From positions 1 to 64,000 of the forward strand of contig JALFIM010000039.1 in NCBI GenBank assembly GCA_022775985.1: DNA of 64,000 nt, written 5' to 3'. Below are positions 52,037 through 62,178 of the stretch, in pieces. Under the pieces are notes generated by a model, which was given only the letters and a program-made list of their open reading frames with translations, made no database searches and was not told where the DNA came from. Both the position numbers and the translations under genes were made by a program. Position 1 is the first letter of the stretch. Each line of letters opens with the position of its first letter. Source of the DNA: Prevotella sp. GTDB lineage: Bacteria; Bacteroidota; Bacteroidia; Bacteroidales; Bacteroidaceae.

Positions 52037-52792
52037 TCAGAGCGTCTCCTTGCCATGCCAGAACTCCCAGCTGGCGAACGCCTGCAGCAGGAGCATCTCG
52101 AGTCCGTTCTTGGTGTTGGCTCCGTACTGTGCACCGCGCTTCATGAAGAGAGTCTGGTCGGGGTTGTATATGAGGTCGTAGAGTATGTTGCGCGAGTCCA
52201 TGGCCTCGTAGGGCAGCTTAGGGCAGCAGTCCACCTTGGGGTACATGCCGCACGGAGTGCAGTTGACGATGACGTTGTACTCCCTCACCATGTCGGCCGT
52301 CACATCATCGTAGGTGAGCATGCCGGGGTGCTCGGTGCGGCTCACGAACATCGTCTCCAGACCGAGCGACCTCAGTCCGTAGTCCACGGCCTTGGACGCG
52401 CCGCCCGTGCCGAGAATCAGTGCCTTGCGGTGCGTGCTGGCCTCTATCATGGGCTCTATGCTCCGCGTGAATCCTATGACATCGCTGTTGAAGCCCTTGA
52501 GCACGGTGCTCTTGCCCTTGTGCGTGACACGGATGACGTTCACCGCCCCTATCTCCCGCGCCTCAGGGCTGAGGTAGTCGAGATAGCTTATGACCTTCTG
52601 CTTGTATGGTATTGTCACGTTGAGCCCAAGCAGCTCAGGGTTGGAGGCGAGTATCTCAGGGAGGCTCTCGATGCTCGGTATCTCGAAGTTGATGTACTGT
52701 GCGTCGATGCCCTCGTTGTGGAATTTCTCATTGAAATACCCTATTGAGAAGGAATGTCCGAGCGGATATCCTATCAAGCCGTATTTATCCAT
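52037..52792 (-). CDS. aroE: Shikimate dehydrogenase
   Basis: 251 residues; reduces 3-dehydroshikimate with NADPH. The N-terminus YGLIGYPLGHSFSIGYFNEKF binds shikimate, LNVTIPYKQKVISYLD contains the catalytic Lys, LILGTGGASKAVDYGLRSLG is the NADPH loop, and MLLLQAFASWEFWHG is the family ending. Slightly shorter than the E. coli enzyme, as is common in this group. Confidence 0.96.
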   Translation of the reverse strand: MDKYGLIGYPLGHSFSIGYFNEKFHNEGIDAQYINFEIPSIESLPEILASNPELLGLNVTIPYKQKVISYLDYLSPEAREIGAVNVIRVTHKGKSTVLKGFNSDVIGFTRSIEPMIEASTHRKALILGTGGASKAVDYGLRSLGLETMFVSRTEHPGMLTYDDVTADMVREYNVIVNCTPCGMYPKVDCCPKLPYEAMDSRNILYDLIYNPDQTLFMKRGAQYGANTKNGLEMLLLQAFASWEFWHGKETL

Positions 52793-52839
52793 GTCGTATA
52801 AGTTTTTATTCGTGTCTCATTGGTGCGGCGGCCATGGCA

Positions 52840-53577
52840 TCACTTCGTGGCCACATACATGGTGCATATACCGAACGTGAGCCGCCTGAACGAAGCCTCG
52901 GCGAAGCCCGCCTTCCTCAGTATGCCCACCATCTGCTCGCCTTGCGGAAACGCCTCTATCGTGGCGGTGAGGTAAGAGTATGCGGTGCTGTCCTTGGATA
53001 TCATGCGGCCATAGGCCGGCAGCACCGTGTGTGAATATATCCTGAAGAGCTGGCGCATGGGAAACGCCACAGGCGTGGTCAGCTCCAGGATGACCAGCAT
53101 GCCACCCTTGCGCAGCACACGGCACATCTCGCGGAGTCCTCCGTCGAGGTCGGCGAAATTGCGTATTCCGAACGCCGATATCACGGCATCAAACGACCCG
53201 TCGGCGAAAGACATGCCGAGGCAGTCCTCCTTTCTGAACGTGATGACGTGCTGCAGCCCTGCGGCCTCCACCTTGCGGCGGCCTATCTCCATCATCTTCT
53301 CGCTGATATCCACGCCCACTATGCTGTCGGCATGGAGCTTCTGCGCGGCCTTTATGGCGAAGTCGCCCGTGCCGGTAGCCACATCAAGCACGGTGTGCGG
53401 ACACGCCTTGGCTATCTGCCTTATGGCGCAGCGGCGCCATATCTTATCGATATTCCACGACAGGCGGTGGTTAAGTGAGTCGTACGTACTGGCTATATGG
53501 TCGAACATGTGCTCCACCTGCTCGCCCTTGTCGGCATCCTGCCTGTATGGCTTTATCTCTTCTTGTCCGTAACCCAT
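52840..53577 (-). CDS. menG: Demethylmenaquinone methyltransferase
   Basis: The ATG at 53577 ([36 protein letters not shown]) has GGAG upstream and is preferred to the TTG at 53619, giving 245 residues. It is a SAM-dependent UbiE/MenG methyltransferase, with [16 protein letters not shown] as the SAM loop, [15 protein letters not shown], and the UbiE signatures [28 protein letters not shown] and [12 protein letters not shown]. In Bacteroidales, which use menaquinone, the menG role is expected. It lies between purC and aroE. Confidence 0.94.
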   Translation of the reverse strand: MGYGQEEIKPYRQDADKGEQVEHMFDHIASTYDSLNHRLSWNIDKIWRRCAIRQIAKACPHTVLDVATGTGDFAIKAAQKLHADSIVGVDISEKMMEIGRRKVEAAGLQHVITFRKEDCLGMSFADGSFDAVISAFGIRNFADLDGGLREMCRVLRKGGMLVILELTTPVAFPMRQLFRIYSHTVLPAYGRMISKDSTAYSYLTATIEAFPQGEQMVGILRKAGFAEASFRRLTFGICTMYVATK

Positions 53578-53690
53578 GGGTGTGGTCTCCGTAGTTTTAT
53601 GTACTGTGGTGTATGTCAAGGCCGTGGCTCTCCGGCTGCAAGTGCCGTCGGAGAGCGGCGTGCCTTATGGTCATTGGCCGCGGCCGTGCG

Positions 53691-54638
53691 TCAGCGTGTG
53701 GCGAGGTAAGCCTTCACGTTACGCTCTATGCGTGCGGCTATGTCGCCGTCCTCGGCGGTCTTGTCAAACTTCTCGCCCGTGATGTGCTCGTAGAGCTCTA
53801 TATACCTGCTGCTCACGCTCTCGCAGTACTCGTCGGTCATCTCTGGAACGGTCTGCCCCGGCTCGTTCATGAAGTCGTGCTCTATGAGCCACTGGCGCAC
53901 GAACTCTTTGGAGAGCTGCTTCTGGGGCTCTCCCTTGGCGAGTTTCTCCTCATAGCCGTCGGCATAGAAATAGCGGCTGCTGTCGGGCGTGTGTATCTCG
54001 TCGATGAGGTACACCTTGCCATCGCGCTTGCCGAACTCATACTTCGTGTCCACGAGTATCAGTCCGTGGCGGGCGGCTATCTCCTGTCCGCGCTGGAACA
54101 GCTTGCGCGTGTAGTCCTCCACTACGGCGTAGTCCTCAGCACTGACTATGCCCTGACTGATTATCTCTTCCTTAGATATGTTCATGTCATGTCCCTCGTC
54201 TGCCTTTGTGGTAGGCGTGATGATGGGCTCGGGGAAACGCTCGTTCTCCCTCATGCCGTCGGGCAGACGCACTCCGCACAACTCGCGGCATCCGTCCTTG
54301 TATGCCCTCCATGCCGAGCCTGTGAGTATGGAGCGGATAATCATCTCAACCCTGAATCCCTCGCAGCTCAGGCCCACCGTCACCATGGGGTCGGGCGTGG
54401 CGAGCTTCCAGTTGGGACAGATGTCCTTGGTGTCGTCGAGAAACTTGGCTGCTATCTGGTTGAGGACCTGCCCCTTGAAGGGTATGCCCTTTGGCAGGAT
54501 GACGTCGAAAGCCGAGATTCTGTCGGTGGCCACCATGACGATCACATCGTCGTTGATGTTGTACACATCACGCACTTTGCCGTGATATACGCTTTTCTGT
54601 CCATCAAAATGGAAATCAGTGTTTGTCAGTGCTTTCAT
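53691..54638 (-). CDS. purC: SAICAR synthetase
   Basis: 315 residues; ligates aspartate to CAIR in purine synthesis. [42 protein letters not shown] is the family N-terminus, with [32 protein letters not shown] carrying ATP and Mg ligands. It starts 8 nt after the phoH stop, and they are likely co-transcribed. Confidence 0.97.
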   Translation of the reverse strand: MKALTNTDFHFDGQKSVYHGKVRDVYNINDDVIVMVATDRISAFDVILPKGIPFKGQVLNQIAAKFLDDTKDICPNWKLATPDPMVTVGLSCEGFRVEMIIRSILTGSAWRAYKDGCRELCGVRLPDGMRENERFPEPIITPTTKADEGHDMNISKEEIISQGIVSAEDYAVVEDYTRKLFQRGQEIAARHGLILVDTKYEFGKRDGKVYLIDEIHTPDSSRYFYADGYEEKLAKGEPQKQLSKEFVRQWLIEHDFMNEPGQTVPEMTDEYCESVSSRYIELYEHITGEKFDKTAEDGDIAARIERNVKAYLATR

Positions 54639-54646
54639 AATGTTTG

Positions 54647-55678
54647 TTACTGTTTATGATTGTTTTGAACGTATAGTGTCTCGTCGTGGCCACCGTCCGT
54701 GGCCTGTGCCGCGCTGCGCGGCGGCAGCTGTTGCTGTACGCACTTGTGGTCGTACTCCTCGTAGGCGTGTACTATGCGCGTCACGAGCTTGTGCCTTACG
54801 ATGTCCTTCTGCGTGAGGTTGATGATGGCGAGGCCCTCTATCCCGCCGAGTATGGATATGGCCTCCTTCAGGCCGCTGCGCTGTCCGCGCGGCAGGTCTA
54901 TCTGCGTCATGTCGCCGTTGATTATCATCTTGGTGTTCATGCACATACGGGTGAGGAACATGCGTATCTGCGCCGGCGTAGTGTTCTGCGCCTCCTCGAG
55001 TATCACTACGGCATCGTTGAGCGTGCGTCCGCGCATGAAGGCGAGTGGTGCTATCTGTATCACGTTCTTCTCCATCATGTCCTGCAGCTTCACTGCGGGT
55101 ATCATGTCCTCAAGAGCATCGTAGAGCGGTTGCAGATAGGGGTCTATCTTGTCTTTCATGTCGCCGGGCAAGAACCCGAGCTTCTCCCCTGCCTCCACGG
55201 CGGGGCGGCTCAGTATGATGCGCCTCACCACCTTGTCCTTGAGTGCTTTCACGGCAAGGGCTATGCTGAGGTAGGTCTTGCCCGTGCCGGCAGGGCCCAC
55301 GGCAAACACCATGTCGTTGGCCTCATACGCGTCTATGAGCTGCTGCTGGTGCTCGCTGCGGCTCTTTATGGGCTTGCCCGATATGTTGTATATGAGCGCA
55401 CCCTTCACGGAGTCGGCCTTCGTCTGCTTGCCTTTCACGATGTCGAGTATGTCCTCATCGTCTATGGCGTTGTACTTGAGCACATGCCTGCGTATGTTCT
55501 CCACGTTCTCCTCGAACGCCGCCATCTCTTCCTCATCGCCAAGCACCCTGATGACATTGTCGCGTGCCACGATGCGGAGTTTCGGAAAGAGCGACTTTAT
55601 CATTTGGAAGTGCATGTTGTTCACCCCGTAAAACGTGACGGGGTCTATGTCTTCTAATATGATATGCTTCTCTATCAC
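54647..55678 (-). CDS. phoH: PhoH-family ATPase
   Basis: 343 residues. The Walker A is [19 protein letters not shown], the central block [38 protein letters not shown] is diagnostic, and Walker B is [22 protein letters not shown]. An N-terminal region with [19 protein letters not shown] precedes. PhoH proteins are cytoplasmic NTPases related to helicases and implicated in RNA metabolism. It is the first gene of the long minus-strand purine and shikimate run. Confidence 0.95.
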   Translation of the reverse strand: MIEKHIILEDIDPVTFYGVNNMHFQMIKSLFPKLRIVARDNVIRVLGDEEEMAAFEENVENIRRHVLKYNAIDDEDILDIVKGKQTKADSVKGALIYNISGKPIKSRSEHQQQLIDAYEANDMVFAVGPAGTGKTYLSIALAVKALKDKVVRRIILSRPAVEAGEKLGFLPGDMKDKIDPYLQPLYDALEDMIPAVKLQDMMEKNVIQIAPLAFMRGRTLNDAVVILEEAQNTTPAQIRMFLTRMCMNTKMIINGDMTQIDLPRGQRSGLKEAISILGGIEGLAIINLTQKDIVRHKLVTRIVHAYEEYDHKCVQQQLPPRSAAQATDGGHDETLYVQNNHKQ

Positions 55679-55775
55679 CTTAATATAATAGTTGTTTTCT
55701 TGTTCTTACTCAGTACGCGGCGGCACATCCTGCCGCCTCTGTACGCACAGCGGGCATGCCACCGATTTATTTATG

Positions 55776-55783
55776 CAAAGGTA
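55776..55783 (-). promoter_or_regulatory. -7 box of the phoH unit
   Basis: TACCTTTG on the minus strand, about 100 nt before the phoH start. Confidence 0.65.
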
Positions 55784-55879
55784 CGCCAAAAAAATGAGAA
55801 AAGCACAATTTTACGGCAAAATGATAATGCGTCACACAAAATAGCGGCTCACCGCCAAGCGTCCCTTTACTGCAACGCC

Positions 55880-55945
55880 TTGCGAAATGGCCCATTTCAC
55901 AGCGCAAAACGGCCCATTTTGCAACGCGAAATGGGCCGTTTTGCA
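55880..55945. repeat. 22-bp tandem near-palindrome array 5 (three units)
   Basis: Units at 55880-55901 (TTGCGAAATGGCCCATTTCA plus CA), 55902-55923 and 55924-55945 (ACGCGAAATGGGCCGTTTTG plus CA). The shared flank, read on the minus strand, is ATTGATTATGAGTGTGTTGCAA, so the element is reversed relative to arrays 1-3. It lies between the divergent phoH and DUF5715 genes. The upper edge is 196 bp from the DUF5715 -7 box, and the lower edge 97 bp from the phoH one. No other feature in this 612-bp gap besides promoters and leader. Confidence 0.93.
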
Positions 55946-56140
55946 ACACACTCATAATCAATATACTACGCCAAGCAAATCCATAGCATCAGACATGCGG
56001 CGCGACACACCGCCAACAGGCCATCCATACAGCACCCCACTCACCCGATGTGCTCACGACAACACACGTGTCTCACCACTAATTGCCGCCGCACGGCAAA
56101 ATTATCACATCCGTGCGGCAGTTATCTCAGACTATTTTTG

Positions 56141-56148
56141 TACTTTTG
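56141..56148 (+). promoter_or_regulatory. -7 box of the DUF5715 gene
   Basis: TACTTTTG fits the consensus. The 140-nt GC-rich leader has nested complements GCGGC/GCCGC (56159-56163, 56232-56236), GGGCC/GGCCC (56164-56168, 56206-56210) and TGGC-acga-GCCA (56173-56184). Confidence 0.65.
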
Positions 56149-56290
56149 CGCGAAGAAAGCGGCGGGCCACACTGGCACGAGCCACCCTCCCCTGCGGCCG
56201 TCCAAGGCCCTCACGGCAACACATAGCCCACGCCGCACAAAGCCGCCGAAACACGTCCACGTGCCACAGCGGCGCAAACACAGCATACAA

Positions 56291-57133
56291 ATGAGAATCA
56301 GCAAGAAAAGATATATACAGACATTCGGAATGACGGTGATAGCTCTCGCCATCATAAGGGCCGTGTGCCCATCAGTGGATGATGGCGGCACCACGACCTC
56401 CACAAGCGGTGCCACAGCCACCGACACTACGGCCGTAGTAGCCGACACCGCCAGTGCCGATACGCCACGCCACGACGACCCTGCCGACATGCCTGAGCTG
56501 CCGGCACGATACAGCGGCAAGCTCTCCACCACGCGTTTCTTCAACCCCGACGGCACGCCGGCCAAGCACCGCATATACAGCGTGCCACACTTCGGCAACA
56601 CGTTTCCCGACCAGAACGACGTGCAGCTCGCGGCCGCACAGAAATACGGTGTGAAACCCGTAGCCAACCGCGCCGACGCGGAGCATCGCATGAAAGAACT
56701 CGTCTACGTGGGCAGCAACATGTACTTCCATGTAGACAAGCTGCGCAACAGCATCCCCTACCTCGTGCCGCGTGCCTCGGTGCTGCTTCAGGACATAGGG
56801 CGCAGCTTCTTCGACAGCCTGCAGGTGAAAGGCATACCACTGCACAAAATCATAGTGACGAGCGTGCTGCGCAGTAAGGAGGACGTGAGCAAGCTGCGCG
56901 GACACAACGGCAACGCCACCCAGAACAGTTGCCACCTCTACGGCACCACATTCGACGTATGCTACAACCGCTACAAGACCGTGTACGACCCCGACGGACC
57001 GGCACGCCGCAGCGTGCGCAACGACACGCTGAAATGGGTTCTCAGCGAGGTGCTCAACGACATGCGCACCAACGGCCGCTGCCTGATAAAGTACGAGGTA
57101 CATCAAGGGTGCTTCCACATCACCGTAAACTGA
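56291..57133 (+). CDS. DUF5715 protein, M15-peptidase-like
   Basis: The ATG at 56291 (MRISKKRYIQTFGMTVIALAIIRAV) gives 280 residues with an N-terminal signal anchor; the 81 residues before it in the track are not protein-like. A Thr/Ala-rich spacer (about 30-60) leads to a globular domain. Near the C-terminus, NSCHLYGTTFDVCYNRY and YEVHQGCFHITVN give a His-x3-Gly-type...Asp...His pattern resembling the zinc ligands of M15/VanY-like peptidases. That suggests a periplasmic peptidoglycan amino-acid peptidase, but catalysis is an inference. It shares the terminator with glgP. Confidence 0.75.
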   Translation: MRISKKRYIQTFGMTVIALAIIRAVCPSVDDGGTTTSTSGATATDTTAVVADTASADTPRHDDPADMPELPARYSGKLSTTRFFNPDGTPAKHRIYSVPHFGNTFPDQNDVQLAAAQKYGVKPVANRADAEHRMKELVYVGSNMYFHVDKLRNSIPYLVPRASVLLQDIGRSFFDSLQVKGIPLHKIIVTSVLRSKEDVSKLRGHNGNATQNSCHLYGTTFDVCYNRYKTVYDPDGPARRSVRNDTLKWVLSEVLNDMRTNGRCLIKYEVHQGCFHITVN

Positions 57134-57243
57134 GGCACGTACCTGTACATCAGCAGCACGCACGCCCTCTTACATATCAGGCGGCTGCACTATTCACTGC
57201 CGCCAGAAATTGTAAAATACATATTATAACTATTGCGACAATA

Positions 57244-57290
57244 CAAAAAAGGCATTGCCTCCGCCCACAGGGCGAAGTCAATGCCTTTTC
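57244..57290. terminator. Bidirectional terminator between DUF5715 gene and glgP
   Basis: AAAAAAGGCATTG...CAATGCCTTTT with inner GCCC/GGGC. A-run on the left and T-run on the right allow use on both strands. Confidence 0.9.
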
Positions 57291-57319
57291 ATGTTTACCA
57301 TCTGTTTGCTTATACTGTA

Positions 57320-59875
57320 TCAGCCAAGCCACTTCACATAGCAGAAGTCCTGACGGTGCGGCAGGTTCTCGTTCTTCGGGAACATGCGCACGCAGCTCCT
57401 GAACGAGCCGGCCACATCGGGCTCGAAGGTTGCCTCGAAAGTGTAGAGATTGCCCTCACGGCCCACCACCTTGAACGGACGGATGTTGAATATGCGGTCA
57501 TTGCCATTCTCGTCCTTGGTGACGGAGACGAGCTCCAAGCCTACGGCATCGTTCAAGCCCTGCTCGTCGATGACGTAGCGCATGGTGTAATTCTTGCCTG
57601 TCTCTGCACCGTAAAGCACGGAGTCGTCCTTAGACACCACGCTTATGGCATCCCAACGCTCTGCCACGGTCTCCTTCCACTGCGCGAGTTCCTTGGCCAG
57701 ACGGTTGTCGTCGGCAGCGAGTTTGTGGAAGCGTGCGGCCTCCTTGGTGTAGAACTTGTCGTAGTAGTCGTCGAGCTGACGCTTCATAGTGTAGTGAGGA
57801 GCGATGGTGGCGATAGAGTTCTTTATGGTCTTTATCCAACCCTCGCTGTAACCCTTCTCGTTGCGGTCATAGTAGAGAGGGATAATCTCGTTCTCGAGCA
57901 GACTGTATATGGTGGCAGCATCGAGCTGATCCTGATACCCCTGGTTCTGATAGGTACGCTTCTCAGGAAGTGCCCATCCAGCACCCTTGCGGTAGCCCTC
58001 TACCCACCAGCCATCGAGTACGGAGAGGTTCACCACACCATTCATCTCGGCCTTCTCGCCAGATGTGCCCGATGCCTCCAGAGGACGGGTCGGGGTGTTC
58101 ATCCAGATGTCTACTCCAGACACAAGACGGCGTGCGAGCTGCATGTCGTAGTCCTCCAGGAAGATAATCTTGCCGAGGAACTCAGGACGCTGGCTTATCT
58201 CAAATATCTTCTTGATAAGGCCCTGGCCTGCGCCATCGGCAGGGTGTGCCTTGCCCGAGAAGAGGAACTGTACGGGATGCTCCGGGTCGTTGACAATCTT
58301 AGACAGACGGTCGAGGTCGGTAAAGAGAAGGTGCGCACGCTTGTATGTAGCGAATCGGCGGCAGAAGCCTATGATGAGTGCGTTGGGGTTGATACGCTCA
58401 AGCAGCGACACCACACGCGACGGGTCGCCCTGATTCTTGAGCCATGTCTGGCTGAACTTCTCGCGTATGTAGTTGGTGAGTTTCTTCTTAAGAGCCATAC
58501 GGGTCTCCCATATCTCGTCATCGGGCACATTGTATATAGCATGCCAGATGCTCTCGTTGCTCTGGTCGCCCATGAAGTTCTCGTCGAAGTACTTGGCATA
58601 GAGCTTGCGCCACTCGGTAGCAGTCCATGTGGGGAAGTGTACGCCGTTGGTGACGTAGCCTACGTGATTCTCCTCTGGATAGTAGCCTTTCCAGATGGGG
58701 GCGAACATCTGCTGGCTCACCCATCCGTGCAGCTTGCTCACGCCATTGACCTCCTGACAGGTGTTGCATGCGAACGTAGACATGCAGAAACGCTCCGAGT
58801 GGTCATCGGGATTCTGACGCCCCATGCCGATAAACTCATCCCATGAGATGCCGAGCATCTGAGGATAGCCGCCCATGTACTTTCCGAAGAGAGCCTCATC
58901 GAAGTAGTCGTGACCTGCGGGCACGGGAGTGTGTACGGTGTAGAGGGAAGAGGCACGCACGAGTTCCAGTGCCTGATTGAATGTGAGGCCCTGCTTAACA
59001 TAGTCGCACAGACGCTCCAGGTTGCACAGGGCAGCATGACCCTCGTTGCAGTGGTACACGTCTTTCTTTATGCCGAGTTTCTTGAGCATGAGCATACCGC
59101 CTATACCGAGCAGTATCTCCTGCTTCAGGCGGTTCTCCCAGTCGCCACCATACAGAGAGTGCGTGATGGGCTTGTCGAACTCAGAGTTCATGTCGTTGTC
59201 GGTATCGAGCAGATACAGCTTCACACGGCCAACGTTCACCTGCCATACGTAGGCATGCACCTGATAGTTCATGTAAGGCACATCCACCACCAAGGGGTTG
59301 CCGTTCTCATCGTGTACGCGCTCTATGGGCAGCGAGTTGAAGTTCTGTGCATCGTAGTTGGCTATCTGCTGGCCGTCCATGCTGAGCGACTGCTTGAAGT
59401 AGCCGTAGCGGTAGAGGAAGCCGATGGCGCACATATCCACGTTGCTGTCGGACGCTTCCTTCACATAGTCGCCAGCGAGCATGCCCAGACCGCCAGAGTA
59501 AATTTTCAGCACCTGATTGATACCGTACTCCATACAGAAGTAAGCTACGGACGGACGCTTCTTATTGGGCTTTACGTCCATGTATGCGCGGAACTGCTTG
59601 TACACGTCCTTCACACGCTTCATGATGGACTTGTCCTTCACGATGGCCTCCTTACGCTCGTAGCTCAGACGCTCCAGCAGCAGCACGGGGTTGCAGCCCA
59701 CCTCGTCGTAGAGTTTGGAGTCGAGGCTCTCCCACATGTCGCGGGCTTCGTAATTCCATGCCCACCACATGTTGTGGGCAATCTCATCAAGACACTTCAA
59801 CTGCTCAGGGAGTGTAGACTTGATGCTTACTTCCTTCCACTGAGGAGCGTTTGAATAATCTGCTTTAATTTTCAT
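57320..59875 (-). CDS. glgP: Alpha-glucan (glycogen) phosphorylase
   Basis: 851 residues, of the shorter alpha-glucan phosphorylase class. The N-terminal domain ([20 protein letters not shown]) is the DUF3417-like region. [26 protein letters not shown] marks the substrate domain. [29 protein letters not shown] contains the PLP and phosphate elements. It releases glucose-1-phosphate from glycogen. It lies 12 nt downstream of the glycogen synthase gene on the same strand, so storage and mobilisation are expressed together. Confidence 0.95.
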   Translation of the reverse strand: MKIKADYSNAPQWKEVSIKSTLPEQLKCLDEIAHNMWWAWNYEARDMWESLDSKLYDEVGCNPVLLLERLSYERKEAIVKDKSIMKRVKDVYKQFRAYMDVKPNKKRPSVAYFCMEYGINQVLKIYSGGLGMLAGDYVKEASDSNVDMCAIGFLYRYGYFKQSLSMDGQQIANYDAQNFNSLPIERVHDENGNPLVVDVPYMNYQVHAYVWQVNVGRVKLYLLDTDNDMNSEFDKPITHSLYGGDWENRLKQEILLGIGGMLMLKKLGIKKDVYHCNEGHAALCNLERLCDYVKQGLTFNQALELVRASSLYTVHTPVPAGHDYFDEALFGKYMGGYPQMLGISWDEFIGMGRQNPDDHSERFCMSTFACNTCQEVNGVSKLHGWVSQQMFAPIWKGYYPEENHVGYVTNGVHFPTWTATEWRKLYAKYFDENFMGDQSNESIWHAIYNVPDDEIWETRMALKKKLTNYIREKFSQTWLKNQGDPSRVVSLLERINPNALIIGFCRRFATYKRAHLLFTDLDRLSKIVNDPEHPVQFLFSGKAHPADGAGQGLIKKIFEISQRPEFLGKIIFLEDYDMQLARRLVSGVDIWMNTPTRPLEASGTSGEKAEMNGVVNLSVLDGWWVEGYRKGAGWALPEKRTYQNQGYQDQLDAATIYSLLENEIIPLYYDRNEKGYSEGWIKTIKNSIATIAPHYTMKRQLDDYYDKFYTKEAARFHKLAADDNRLAKELAQWKETVAERWDAISVVSKDDSVLYGAETGKNYTMRYVIDEQGLNDAVGLELVSVTKDENGNDRIFNIRPFKVVGREGNLYTFEATFEPDVAGSFRSCVRMFPKNENLPHRQDFCYVKWLG

Positions 59876-59887
59876 TACTATGTATTT

Positions 59888-61546
59888 TTATTTGTCTGTT
59901 CGTTTTGCGGCCTTACGCAATGCCATATCGTAAGCCTCATGATAATACTTTATGAAGTGTGACCACAGGGCTTTCTCCGACAGGGCGAGGGCCTTGCGGC
60001 GTACCTTGGTCACGTCTTTCGGGCTGAGTGCCGAGTACTCCACTATGGTGTCGCATATCTCGGTGGTCAATGCGTCATAGTTGGTGTCGGTACGGTGTAC
60101 CACCTTCACGCCGTCGGCTATCTCGCCATAACGCCCTATGACACTGTTGGCCCACAGGCCGAACCCGGCCAAATCGGTGGTAATGCACGGCACATGGAAC
60201 GCCACGGCCTCAAGAGGAGTATAGCCCCAGGGCTCATAATAAGAAGGATACACGCACAAATCGTTGCCGAGAATGGCATCATAGTACGGCATGTTGAAGA
60301 TACCATCGTCGCCCGTAAGGTAGCACGGAACGAATATCAGCGTGACACGGTGGTCGGTGTTGTCAATGCCGAGGCGCGATGCCATGCCGAGCACCTTATC
60401 CTCCCACTCATTATTGAGCTCATGCGTGATGACGGGATTGGGCAGCGGAGTATCGTACACGCGGCTGCTGTCGGCCAGACGGGCCTTGACATCCTCACGA
60501 GGTGCCTTGACCCATGCCGGCACCTCTATCAGTGCTATGACACGCTTGCCGAGGCTGTCTGCTCCACGGAGCTTGGATATGCTGTCAATGAACGCGTCTA
60601 TGCCCTTGTTGCGGAACTCATAGCGGCCACTCGTAGACACTATCATCGTGGACTTGTCATCGAAGGTGTCGCCAGTAAGCACGTTTGCGAGACGGAGGAT
60701 GAACTTGCGCACCTCCTGACGGCGGCTCTTGAACGCTGCTGCCGAAGGCACGAAGGAGTTGTCGAAACCGTTAGGCAGCACCACGTCTACTGGTTTGTCG
60801 AGAAGTTGCGCACACTCCTTAGCCGTGATGTCGCTTACCGTAGTGAAGCAGTCTACGTTGTGCGCTGTCTGCTTTTCTATCGAGTGCTTGCTCTGCATGT
60901 TGAGTTCGCCGGCCATCTGGTCGCCATTGTAGCCCTCAAAATATTCATACAGGGCCTTGTTGTTGCCGGCTATGCTGCGGCCTATGCTCGTGGCATGCGT
61001 CGTAAACACCGTGGCGACAGCCGGAAGGTACTTCTTAATGTATAGCAGTCCGAGTCCTGTCATCCACTCATTGCCATGATATATCACGCGGTCGTGGGCA
61101 GAGAGGTAGTGCTTGTAGTAGCTCTCCACCACGCGTGCGGCTGCATACGAGAACATGGAAGCCTCATCGTAGTCGCCATAGGCATGAAGGCTGTCTACGC
61201 CGAAGTCCTCCCACATGCGGCCATAGATACTGTCTTTGTCTGAGTAGAAAGGAGTGAAGTCTACGAGTATGGCGACAGGATTGCCAGGAACAGTCCAGCG
61301 TCCTGTTCTGACCTTCAGCCCCTGATGGGCAGCCTCGACTTTCCAATCGGAAAACAACGAGCCGTCCTCCATAAAATATGGGCACTCCGTCTTTGACCAA
61401 CAGTCTGGGCCAATGAATATTATTCGGTCTGGCATTTCGTTCTGCAAGGTTTGCGCACGTGAGGACAAAACTGTATAAATACCTCCTACTTTATTACAAA
61501 CCTCCCAACTTGACTCGAATATGTAATCTGGTTTTAAGAGTTTCAT
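59888..61546 (-). CDS. Glycogen synthase, GT3 (eukaryotic-like) type
   Basis: 552 residues. The start MKLLKPDYIFESSWEVCNKVGGIYTVLSSRA is like animal and fungal glycogen synthase (GT3) rather than GlgA (GT5). HATSIGRSIAGNN and STSGRYEFRNKGIDAFIDSI are typical, and CVYPSYYEPWGYTPLEAVAFHVPCITTDLAGFG contains the catalytic acidic residues. GT3 enzymes prefer UDP-glucose, which is expected here but not shown. A -7 box lies upstream and glgP follows after 12 nt. Confidence 0.94.
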   Translation of the reverse strand: MKLLKPDYIFESSWEVCNKVGGIYTVLSSRAQTLQNEMPDRIIFIGPDCWSKTECPYFMEDGSLFSDWKVEAAHQGLKVRTGRWTVPGNPVAILVDFTPFYSDKDSIYGRMWEDFGVDSLHAYGDYDEASMFSYAAARVVESYYKHYLSAHDRVIYHGNEWMTGLGLLYIKKYLPAVATVFTTHATSIGRSIAGNNKALYEYFEGYNGDQMAGELNMQSKHSIEKQTAHNVDCFTTVSDITAKECAQLLDKPVDVVLPNGFDNSFVPSAAAFKSRRQEVRKFILRLANVLTGDTFDDKSTMIVSTSGRYEFRNKGIDAFIDSISKLRGADSLGKRVIALIEVPAWVKAPREDVKARLADSSRVYDTPLPNPVITHELNNEWEDKVLGMASRLGIDNTDHRVTLIFVPCYLTGDDGIFNMPYYDAILGNDLCVYPSYYEPWGYTPLEAVAFHVPCITTDLAGFGLWANSVIGRYGEIADGVKVVHRTDTNYDALTTEICDTIVEYSALSPKDVTKVRRKALALSEKALWSHFIKYYHEAYDMALRKAAKRTDK

Positions 61547-61569
61547 ATATAATTATATAAATAGCCTCG

Positions 61570-61577
61570 CAAATGTA
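61570..61577 (-). promoter_or_regulatory. -7 box of the glycogen unit
   Basis: TACATTTG on the minus strand, 24 nt before the glycogen synthase start. Confidence 0.6.
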
Positions 61578-61876
61578 CGATTAAAAATGCGAATAAAAAA
61601 CTTTATAACAAACAAAATCGAAAATTCCGATGCTTTCTTGATTTAATTCTGTGTCAGTGCGTGATTTAAATCCGTATCACAGCTAAAAACCATCACGAGA
61701 AGCCGTACCAGCCTAATAATCAGCAAAAGACATGGCATTTCTTCAGGAACGTGCAAAACAACCGTCAGCCATGTTTGCCACATAGCATGATTTATCTGAA
61801 GAAAAGACGAAATTGAACGCACCCGACACCGTAAGCAGATTGTTCAGGACTGAAATTCATACCAGAACATATCAGT

Positions 61877-61964
61877 TTGCGAAATGGGCCGAATTGCACT
61901 GCGAAATGGGCCGTTTCGCAGCCTAAAACGGGCCGTTTTACGCTGCATTTCGGGCCATCTTGCA
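61877..61964. repeat. 22-bp tandem near-palindrome array 6 (four units)
   Basis: Units at 61877-61898, 61899-61920 (CTGCGAAATGGGCCGTTTCG plus CA), 61921-61942 and 61943-61964. On the minus strand the flank TCTGATTCACAATGTGTTGCAA matches that of array 1 at 20 of 22 positions, and both arrays end CGCAAACTG. It lies between the divergent glycogen synthase gene and the small secreted protein gene; the upper edge is 215 bp from the latter's -7 box. The other bases of this 725-bp gap hold only promoters and the leader. Confidence 0.95.
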
Positions 61965-62178
61965 ACACATTGTGAATCAGACCGATACGGAACAGCATGT
62001 ATTTGCATCAATGACAATGCTATTACAGATTTCTGATTGGCTAAACGTAGTCTCTCTAATTATTGAAATAATATGTGAGAAAAGACTCTAATATAAATCC
62101 ATCCTGTGTACTTCCTTGTCAATACTGCCTTTATCAATGATTTTACCTCAAGCCTTGTTTACTCTCAACTTTTTTATG

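Noticed and set aside
56048-56290. Upstream extension of the DUF5715 gene
   Set aside because: It includes the -7 box and GC-rich leader; the residues are Arg/His/Pro-rich and a good signal anchor starts at 56291.
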